Origin: Lentisphaeria bacterium UBA1732
GTDB lineage: Bacteria; Verrucomicrobiota; Lentisphaeria; Victivallales; UBA1829
DNA length: 8,745 nucleotides
Direction of reading: 5' to 3'
Assembly: GCA_002315855.1 (NCBI GenBank)
Contig: DCIG01000031.1
Location: 1,516-10,260, forward strand
Under the pieces are notes generated by a model. It saw only the letters and a program-made list of their open reading frames with translations. It did no database searches and was not told the DNA's origin. Below are positions 1 to 7,744 of the stretch, piece by piece. The position numbers were made by a program, and so were the translations under genes. The first letter of the stretch is position 1. Each line of letters begins with the position of its first letter.

Positions 1-189
1 TTCCGTACCACTGACGTTACCGGTGTTATCACTCTGCCTGAAGATATGCAGATGGTTATGCCTGGTGATAACGTTACTCTGACCGTTGAACTGATCGCCC
101 CGATCGCAATGGAAGAAAAGCAGCGCTTCGCAATCCGTGAAGGCGGTCGTACCGTTGCTTCCGGTACCGTTGACACGATTATTGAATAA
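1..189 (+). CDS. tuf: Elongation factor Tu, C-terminal fragment (5' end outside window)
   Basis: Frame 1 is open from the first base to TAA at 187-189 and gives the last 62 residues of EF-Tu, the GTPase that delivers aminoacyl-tRNA to the ribosomal A site. The fragment is part of beta-barrel domain 3, which contacts tRNA and EF-Ts. It begins FRTTDVTG, continues with MVMPGDNV and PIAMEEKQRFAIREGGRTVASG, and ends DTIIE, all family hallmarks. The GTPase domain lies upstream of the window. The stop is followed by an 89-nt spacer containing a long hairpin and then rpmG, so this is the tuf copy at the head of the secE-nusG-rpoBC cluster. Whether the genome has a second tuf in the str operon cannot be seen here. 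No disruption is visible. Confidence 0.97.
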   Translation, partial: FRTTDVTGVITLPEDMQMVMPGDNVTLTVELIAPIAMEEKQRFAIREGGRTVASGTVDTIIE

Positions 190-216
190 TCGGTCCTTCT
201 GTTCGATTGACTGAAT

Positions 217-256
217 ATCGCCGCTGTGATTTGTGAAAACAGATTATAGCGGCGGT
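217..256 (+). other. Long GAAA-capped hairpin in the tuf-rpmG spacer
   Basis: Positions 217-234 pair with 239-256 to form 18 uninterrupted base pairs, four of them G-U (218/255, 226/247, 228/245, 231/242), closed by a GAAA tetraloop at 235-238. The lower part, CGCCGCT against AGCGGCG, is seven Watson-Crick pairs. No T-run follows on either strand, so it does not look like an intrinsic terminator. A long duplex between a very highly expressed gene (tuf) and a lower-demand gene (rpmG) fits an RNase III-type processing site or a 3'-end stabiliser for tuf mRNA. That role is inferred; the pairing is seen directly. Confidence 0.75.
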
Positions 257-278
257 CTCAAAACAGAAAGCAAAGACA

Positions 279-428
279 ATGCGCGAAATCATTATTTTGG
301 AATGCACAGAGTGCAAACGTCGCAATTATACTTCGACCAAGGAAAAGAAAAATACTCCCGGTCGCTTCGAAATCAAGAAGTTCTGCAAGTATGATCGCAA
401 GCACACTGTCCATAAAGAGACACGCTGA
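279..428 (+). CDS. rpmG: 50S ribosomal protein L33 (C+ type)
   Basis: This 49-residue protein is L33, a small protein of the large subunit near the E site. It starts at ATG 279 and ends at TGA 426-428. It opens MREIIILECTECKRRNY, continues with KNTPGRFEIKKFC and ends HTVHKETR, matching the zinc-binding (C+) form in length and sequence. The zinc ligands appear to be C9 and C12 (CxxC) and C36. The usual fourth position is D39 (CKYD), a pattern I also recall from some Firmicute C+ L33 proteins. The gene lies between tuf and tRNA-Trp, as in several other bacteria. The leader just before the ATG is A-rich and has no clear Shine-Dalgarno. The stop overlaps a 5-bp repeat, TGATC/GATCA, at 426-440. 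Confidence 0.96.
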   Translation: MREIIILECTECKRRNYTSTKEKKNTPGRFEIKKFCKYDRKHTVHKETR

Positions 429-446
429 TCGGTAAGATCAGATAAT

Positions 447-486
447 GTCGAGGGGGAGGCAGCAAGAATCAGCTTCCCCGAACGAC
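447..486 (+). other. Hairpin directly upstream of tRNA-Trp
   Basis: GGGGAGGC at 453-460 pairs with GCTTCCCC at 472-479 (8 bp, one G-U) around an 11-nt loop. The stem is extended by GTCG 447-450 with CGAC 483-486 across a small internal loop (AG against GAA). The helix ends two bases before the mature tRNA 5' end at 489. There is no following T-run. It may help define the precursor for tRNA 5' processing or separate the rpmG message from the tRNA. The function is inferred. Confidence 0.6.
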
Positions 487-488
487 GC

Positions 489-564
489 AGGAGTGTAGCT
501 CAGTTGGAAGAGCAGCGGTCTCCAAAACCGCAGGTCGTGAGTTCGAGACTCTCCGCTCCTGCCA
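489..564 (+). tRNA. trnW: tRNA-Trp (anticodon CCA)
   Basis: A complete cloverleaf of 76 nt including an encoded CCA tail (562-564). The acceptor stem pairs 489-495 with 554-560 (one G-U). The D stem is GCTC 498-501 with GAGC 510-513. The anticodon stem is 515-519 with 527-531, with loop CTCCAAA and anticodon CCA at 522-524, reading UGG. The T loop is TTCGAGA at 542-548. The discriminator is G561, the bacterial TrpRS identity base. The T stem (537-541 with 549-553) contains one T-T mismatch (538/552, tRNA positions 50/64). trnW next to secE-nusG is a conserved arrangement in many bacteria. It is probably excised from the tuf-rpmG-secE transcript. Confidence 0.98.
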
Positions 565-594
565 TTTACTTTTTTTTGAAACAGGTAAAAAACA

Positions 595-813
595 ATGAAC
601 GAAATCAATTCAGAGAACAAAACCATCACCGCAAAAATTCGACATTTCATCGCCCGTATGATGGAGGAGATGAAAAAATGCACATGGCCGCAGCGTGATG
701 AACTTATGGAATCGACGATTCTCGTTATCGTTGTTTTAGTCATTTCCACAGCATTTATTGCTTGTATTGACCAGATTCTTTATTGGATCATTACCTTCCT
801 TACCTCCATCTAA
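595..813 (+). CDS. secE: Protein translocase subunit SecE
   Basis: SecE is the essential small subunit that clamps and stabilises SecY in the Sec translocon of the inner membrane. This protein has 72 residues and is the minimal single-span form, unlike the three-span SecE of E. coli. Residues 1-12 are polar. About 13-29 is a cytoplasmic amphipathic helix. KKCTWPQRDEL at 27-37 carries the conserved TWP hinge. The transmembrane helix runs from about 41 to 66 and includes D59. ATG 595 is the start, because it gives the usual N-terminal length. The only Shine-Dalgarno candidate is a weak ACAGG at 581-585, in an A-rich leader resembling that of rpmG. nusG follows after 24 nt, the standard secE-nusG pair. 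Confidence 0.96.
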   Translation: MNEINSENKTITAKIRHFIARMMEEMKKCTWPQRDELMESTILVIVVLVISTAFIACIDQILYWIITFLTSI

Positions 814-837
814 CAATTTTTCAGACAGGCCGTAATC

Positions 838-1458
838 ATGGATATCGAGAATCAAACACAGCCCGTCATTGACCGCAGTCGTGGAAAATGGTATATTGTT
901 CAGGTACGTACTTCGTTTGAACACCGCGTTCAGAGTACTCTTGAAGCTAAGATTCGTACTGCGCAGGGAGACTGTCCGATTTACGAAGCCGTTGTGCCGG
1001 AACACAAGTTCCTTGATACCAAAAAGCAGAAACAGGTTTCAAGACTTATCTATCCGGGATATGTTTATGTTAGAATGGATCTCTACAAACCCTCCGCAAT
1101 TACCGGGGAAGAAGCCATCGATGAATCTGCATGGTATTTCGTTCGCGAAATTACCGGGGTAACTCGTTTTATCGGCAATCCGGAACATCCCAGTCCCCTT
1201 ACTGCGGCGGAAGTCAGAGATCTTTATAAAATCATGGATAACTATACGCAGGATATTTCTTCTGTTGCACCCCCGAACTGGCTGGTTGTCGGTGCCCGTG
1301 TGCGTGTAGATGATCCCGAATGTCCGTTCAATGAGTTGGAAGGTCGCATCGTTGAAATCGATTCGGACCGCGCCAAGGTCAAACTCATGATTACAATCTT
1401 TGAACGCGACACCCCGGTTGAATTGGAGTTCAAGCAGGTCGAACAGATCGGTGAATGA
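838..1458 (+). CDS. nusG: Transcription termination/antitermination factor NusG
   Basis: NusG binds RNA polymerase and links it to Rho or, through ribosomal protein S10, to the leading ribosome. The protein has 206 residues against about 181 in E. coli. The NGN domain starts at about residue 17 (GKWYIVQVRTSFE), includes the PGYVYVRM strand (73-80) and runs to about 132. A linker and a C-terminal KOW domain follow (about 150-206, ending TPVELEFKQVEQIGE). I187, F188 and R190 match the E. coli residues that contact S10. Two insertions are visible: about 12 residues after PGYVYVRM (roughly 82-97), and two extra residues in the KOW loop, where DGPF becomes DPECPF. The N-terminal tail of about 16 residues is also longer than in E. 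coli. The start is ATG 838. Confidence 0.97.
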   Translation: MDIENQTQPVIDRSRGKWYIVQVRTSFEHRVQSTLEAKIRTAQGDCPIYEAVVPEHKFLDTKKQKQVSRLIYPGYVYVRMDLYKPSAITGEEAIDESAWYFVREITGVTRFIGNPEHPSPLTAAEVRDLYKIMDNYTQDISSVAPPNWLVVGARVRVDDPECPFNELEGRIVEIDSDRAKVKLMITIFERDTPVELEFKQVEQIGE

Positions 1459-1493
1459 CCGTTTGTTCGGAGTAACTTACACTTAACAAGTTT

Positions 1494-1536
1494 CCGTAAT
1501 TTGGAAGAAGCCCTGCTCTTTCGTACCAGGTTACGG
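1494..1536 (+). promoter_or_regulatory. Hairpin in the rplK leader, candidate L1 repressor site
   Basis: Positions 1494-1504 pair with 1526-1536 in an 11-bp continuous helix: six Watson-Crick pairs, two G-U, then three Watson-Crick pairs. Above it is a one-sided bulge, TCGTA at 1521-1525, and a short second helix, AAGA 1505-1508 with TCTT 1517-1520, capped by an 8-nt loop. The structure ends three bases before the rplK Shine-Dalgarno. Two helices separated by an asymmetric loop, just upstream of rplK, is where and how L1 binding sites occur in the L11-L1 mRNA of E. coli and others. The pairing is seen; binding by L1 is inferred. Confidence 0.55.
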
Positions 1537-1539
1537 TGT

Positions 1540-1543
1540 GGAG
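1540..1543 (+). promoter_or_regulatory. Ribosome binding site fixing the rplK start
   Basis: GGAG at 1540-1543 lies six bases before ATG 1550. An in-frame GTG at 1538 would add four residues (to EKEMAKK) but overlaps this site and lacks its own Shine-Dalgarno. MAKK is also the standard L11 N-terminus, so ATG 1550 is chosen. Confidence 0.85.
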
Positions 1544-1549
1544 AAAGAA

Positions 1550-1978
1550 ATGGCGAAAAAGGTAACAGCGGAAATCCGCCTGCAAATCCCCGCCGGCAAT
1601 GCGACCCCGCAGCCGCCGATCGGTCCCGCCCTTGGTGGTGCCGGTGTGAACATCATGGGATTCTGCAAGCAGTTTAACGCAGCGACCCAGTCGCAGGCCG
1701 GGATGGTTATTCCGGTCGTGATTACCGTCTACCAAGATCGTTCTTTCACTTTCATCACGAAGTCGCCCCCGGCTGCCAATCTGATTAAGAAGGTCGCCAA
1801 TCTGCCCAGCGGTTCTCATGCCCCGGGACGCGAAAGCGCCGGCAAGATTACTCGCTCACAGATCAAGCAAATCGTTGAAATGAAGAAGAACGATATCAAC
1901 GCCCGCAGCGAAGCTGCCGCGATGAAAATCATCGAAGGCACTGCACGCAGTATGGGAATTGAGGTGGTTGATGGCTAA
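1550..1978 (+). CDS. rplK: 50S ribosomal protein L11
   Basis: L11 forms the base of the GTPase-associated centre with 23S rRNA helices 43/44 and is the target region of thiostrepton. The protein has 142 residues, the usual length (E. coli 142). The N-terminal domain begins MAKKVTAEIRLQIPAGNATP and includes the proline-rich PPIGPALG segment that lies against the rRNA and drug site. The C-terminal rRNA-binding domain is about 71-142 and ends GTARSMGIEVVDG. The family block GQHGVNIM reads GGAGVNIM here, a modest departure just after the proline helix. The gene follows nusG after a structured 91-nt spacer and overlaps rplA by 8 nt. It is probably autoregulated through L1 together with rplA. Confidence 0.98.
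   Translation: MAKKVTAEIRLQIPAGNATPQPPIGPALGGAGVNIMGFCKQFNAATQSQAGMVIPVVITVYQDRSFTFITKSPPAANLIKKVANLPSGSHAPGRESAGKITRSQIKQIVEMKKNDINARSEAAAMKIIEGTARSMGIEVVDG
1961..1967 (+). promoter_or_regulatory. Ribosome binding site for rplA inside the end of rplK
   Basis: GAGGTGG at 1961-1967 has its GAGG core six bases before ATG 1971. An in-frame TTG at 1959 would place this motif inside the coding region, and MAKRSK is a normal L1 beginning, so 1971 is the start. The site lies within the last codons of rplK, as expected for translational coupling. Confidence 0.85.
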
Positions 1979-2684
1979 AAGAAGTAAACTTTACAAAGCT
2001 CAGCTCGGACAGATCGACAAGGCGAAACGTTATTCCCTTCTTGATGCTGCCACCCTGCTGAAGTCTCTCCCGGCTGTCAAGTTCGACCAGACCGTTGAAC
2101 TCGCATTCAAGCTGGGTGTTGACCCCAAGCAGACGGACCAGACGGTTCGTGGCGCGGTTGCTCTTCCGGCAGGTACCGGTAAGGATGTCCGCGTGGTTGT
2201 GATTGCCGACGATGACAAGTATTGTCAGGAAGCAATTGCAGCCGGTGCAGCAACAGTTGGTTTCGAGGATGTAATCTCCAAGATCAAAGGCGGTTGGATG
2301 GATTTCGATATCCTTATCACAACTCCCTCTTCTATGGCGAAAGTTCGTCCCCTCGGTCGTCAGCTCGGTCCTCGCGGCTTGATGCCGAACCCCAAAACCG
2401 GTACTGTTACCGAACGCATCGGTGATGCCGTTCGCGAAGCAAAAGCCGGTCGCGCTGAATTTCGTGCCGACCGCGGTGCCTGCGTACAGGTTCCCATTGG
2501 CAAATTCTCATTCACAGCTGATGCAATCGTTCAGAACGCATCTGCCGTAATCAAAGCTCTTCTGAAGGCGAAACCTGCATCTGCCAAGGGCGTTTACATC
2601 CAGTCGATCACCATGTCGGCAACGATGACCCCCGGTATCAAGGTCGATCTCCGTGAAGCATCTGCAAAGGAGAGTGCTGAATGA
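1971..2684 (+). CDS. rplA: 50S ribosomal protein L1
   Basis: L1 forms the mobile stalk that moves deacylated tRNA out of the E site, and in many bacteria it represses its own rplK-rplA mRNA. The protein has 237 residues (typical 230-235). Two-domain architecture is recognisable: domain I from both termini, and domain II in the middle around GWMDFDILITTPSSM, followed by the signature LGRQLGPRGLMPNPKTGTVT (about 130-150). The C-terminal RNA-contact segment reads TMTPG (T218, M219, T220), whereas the family triad is Thr-Met-Gly. The start overlaps the rplK end by 8 nt and the stop overlaps the rplJ start in ATGA, so rplK, rplA and rplJ are likely translationally coupled. Confidence 0.98.
   Translation: MAKRSKLYKAQLGQIDKAKRYSLLDAATLLKSLPAVKFDQTVELAFKLGVDPKQTDQTVRGAVALPAGTGKDVRVVVIADDDKYCQEAIAAGAATVGFEDVISKIKGGWMDFDILITTPSSMAKVRPLGRQLGPRGLMPNPKTGTVTERIGDAVREAKAGRAEFRADRGACVQVPIGKFSFTADAIVQNASAVIKALLKAKPASAKGVYIQSITMSATMTPGIKVDLREASAKESAE
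2667..2684 (+). promoter_or_regulatory. rplJ ribosome binding site and ATGA stop-start overlap
   Basis: AAGGAG at 2667-2672 lies 8 nt before ATG 2681, within the last codons of rplA. The rplA stop TGA (2682-2684) shares bases with the rplJ start in ATGA. This geometry indicates termination-reinitiation and leaves no noncoding leader for rplJ. Confidence 0.9.
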
Positions 2685-3205
2685 GACAAGAACGTATTCA
2701 GATCGGTCAGGATATTGCAGCCCTGCTGACAAATTCTGACTATCTCTTCTTCGTGTCCTATAAGGGACTCAAGGTCAAGGAAATGGATGCTTTCAAAAGC
2801 AAACTCTTCCCCCTGGGTGCCGAATGCCACGTTTTGAAGAACAGAGTCGTCCGCAAAATTGCGGAACTCAATGGCATGGAAGCTCTTGCAGCAAGCCGTA
2901 TCTCCGGCGACACTGCTATGGTTTCCGGTAAGGGCGATGCCGGTCTCGTCGCCAAAGCAGTGAAAGAATTCTGCGCATCTACAAAGAATGTGATGCAGGC
3001 GAAAGCCGGTTATTTCGATGGCGAGATGCTCTCTTCTGCTGAAGTTATTGCAATTGCCGATCTCCCGAGCAAGGATTCTCTCAGAGCTCAGCTGCTTGGT
3101 CTGCTCGTTGCAGTGCCCACCGGTCTTGTCAGTGTCTTGAACGCCAAGGTTTCAAGCATTGTCAATGTCATCAATGCGTATAAAAACAAACTTGAAGAAA
3201 ACTAA
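2681..3205 (+). CDS. rplJ: 50S ribosomal protein L10
   Basis: L10 anchors the L12 dimers to the ribosome and forms the stem of the L7/L12 stalk that recruits EF-Tu and EF-G. The protein has 174 residues (typical 165-177). The N-terminal rRNA-binding domain carries the expected YKGLKVKEMDAFKSKL and CHVLKNRVVRKIAE (KNR replacing the more common KNT) segments. The C-terminal part, about 133-174, is a long helix with LLGLLVAVPTGLVSVLN that binds L12 dimers. In E. coli, L10 with L12 represses rplJ through a leader RNA. No such leader can exist between rplA and rplJ here because the genes overlap, so control through coupling to rplA is more likely. rplL follows after 26 nt. Confidence 0.97.
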   Translation: MRQERIQIGQDIAALLTNSDYLFFVSYKGLKVKEMDAFKSKLFPLGAECHVLKNRVVRKIAELNGMEALAASRISGDTAMVSGKGDAGLVAKAVKEFCASTKNVMQAKAGYFDGEMLSSAEVIAIADLPSKDSLRAQLLGLLVAVPTGLVSVLNAKVSSIVNVINAYKNKLEEN

Positions 3206-3219
3206 TCATCAAACATAAT

Positions 3220-3224
3220 GGAGG
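3220..3224 (+). promoter_or_regulatory. Strong ribosome binding site of rplL
   Basis: GGAGG at 3220-3224 is seven bases before ATG 3232. It is the best Shine-Dalgarno in the window and fits the need for about four L12 copies per ribosome against one L10. Confidence 0.85.
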
Positions 3225-3231
3225 TCATACA

Positions 3232-3639
3232 ATGACTGAACAGGCAACCGTGGAAGTTTCGCAGGAAATGGAACAGTTCATCTCCTACGTTGAAAAACTC
3301 TCCGTTCTCGAGCTCTCCAAGCTCGTCAAGGCTCTCGAAGACCGTCTGGGCGTTTCCGCTGCAGCACCGGTCGCAGTCGCAGCTGCTCCTGCAGCCGCAG
3401 CCGCTGCTCCCGCAGAAGAAGAAAAGACAGAATTTGACGTTATCCTCGCTGAAGTTCCGGCCGACAAGAAGATCGCCGTGATTAAGGTCGTCCGCGAAAT
3501 CGCCGGTCTGGGCCTTAAGGAAGCCAAAGATCTCGTCGAATCCGCTCCGAAGGCTATCAAAGAAGCCATCGCCAAGGAAGACGCAGCCAAGGTTAAAGAA
3601 CAGCTCGAAGCAGCTGGCGCCAAGGTCCAAGTCAAGTAA
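3232..3639 (+). CDS. rplL: 50S ribosomal protein L7/L12
   Basis: L12 is the only multicopy ribosomal protein. It forms dimers on L10 and recruits and activates translational GTPases. The protein has 135 residues, slightly longer than the E. coli form (121). Residues 1-40 are the helical dimerisation and L10-binding domain. About 41-61 is an Ala/Pro/Val-rich flexible hinge, followed by the acidic EEE. About 65-135 is the globular factor-binding domain, with EKTEFDVIL, VIKVVREIAGLGLKEAKDLVE and APKAIKE, nearly identical to the family consensus. The hinge is GC-rich and Ala-repetitive. The gene has its own strong ribosome binding site and is followed by a long hairpin that probably reduces read-through into rpoB. 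Confidence 0.98.
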   Translation: MTEQATVEVSQEMEQFISYVEKLSVLELSKLVKALEDRLGVSAAAPVAVAAAPAAAAAAPAEEEKTEFDVILAEVPADKKIAVIKVVREIAGLGLKEAKDLVESAPKAIKEAIAKEDAAKVKEQLEAAGAKVQVK

Positions 3640-3672
3640 TGACTGGACAATATCTCTGAAAAGATATTCCAA

Positions 3673-3710
3673 GACGGCGGGATTCCGGTTTCGGAATCCC
3701 CCCGTCCTTT
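3673..3710 (+). terminator. Candidate attenuator between rplL and rpoB
   Basis: Positions 3673-3687 pair with 3692-3706: 14 Watson-Crick pairs and a single C-C mismatch (3678/3701) around a GTTT loop at 3688-3691, followed by CTTT at 3707-3710. The stem is GC-rich and very stable, but the T-run is short. That fits partial rather than complete termination, as needed if rpoBC is read from the same transcript. In E. coli an attenuator and an RNase III site lie at this same junction and lower rpoBC relative to L10/L12. Equivalence here is inferred from position and structure. Confidence 0.75.
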
Positions 3711-3720
3711 GCATGTTTAA

Positions 3721-3766
3721 ATCACAGGTTGGCCGTCTGTGATATATAAAGTGTTCATCTTTATAT
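3721..3766 (+). other. Two abutting hairpins in the rplL-rpoB spacer
   Basis: ATCACAG 3721-3727 pairs with CTGTGAT 3737-3743 (7 bp). The next base starts a second helix, ATATAAAG 3744-3751 with CTTTATAT 3759-3766 (8 bp, 7-nt loop). The two helices abut with no unpaired base, so they could stack coaxially. The second is AT-rich. No T-run follows. They may be processing or stability elements; their role is unknown. Confidence 0.5.
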
Positions 3767-3895
3767 GCTTATGTTTCTTACTTTCTGAAATCGGCTGCCA
3801 TTTTTTTTATTACGGCGGTAAGACGGGTTTCTTATCCGGAGAAACTCTTCCCTTTTCGGGATGCCCCGCCTCATTTCAAAGACTTAGGGTGGAAT
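3767..3895 (+). promoter_or_regulatory. Untranslated leader of rpoB
   Basis: This noncoding stretch contains a T8 run (3801-3808) with no convincing stem directly before it. It also contains a 7-bp hairpin, GGGTTTC 3825-3831 with GAAACTC 3841-3847 (one G-U), and a small CGGG-ATGC-CCCG stem at 3857-3868. Near the end, AGGGTGG at 3886-3892 serves as the rpoB Shine-Dalgarno. I could not find a -35/-10 pair with acceptable spacing, so a separate rpoB promoter is not supported by sequence, though one with a non-standard sigma consensus cannot be excluded. Confidence 0.45.
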
Positions 3896-7720
<3,825 letters not shown>

Positions 7721-7744
7721 CTTAACGTAAGGAAAGACAAAACT

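Noticed and set aside
207..249. TTGACT and TTATAG in the tuf-rpmG spacer as a promoter for rpmG
   Set aside because: The spacing between them is over 30 nt, and both are better explained by the hairpin and its flank.
385..405. Loss of the fourth zinc Cys in L33 (Asp39)
   Set aside because: A CxxD ending is, as far as I recall, found in other C+ L33 proteins, so it is not a clear defect.
570..577. T8 run after tRNA-Trp as a terminator
   Set aside because: The only stem before it is the tRNA itself, and secE starts 18 nt later without a promoter, so read-through is expected.
767..795. TTGACC in secE as a possible -35 for nusG
   Set aside because: No TATAAT-like hexamer lies 16-18 nt downstream; the region reads ATTACC.
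3202..3714. Minus-strand frame covering rplL
   Set aside because: It is the reverse of the Ala-rich rplL sequence, giving Cys/Gly/Ser-rich nonsense, and rplL is unambiguous.
3861..3887. Eight-codon upstream frame (MPRLISKT) ending in the rpoB Shine-Dalgarno
   Set aside because: No ribosome binding site precedes it and a frame this short is expected by chance. Its stop touching the rpoB SD is intriguing but insufficient.
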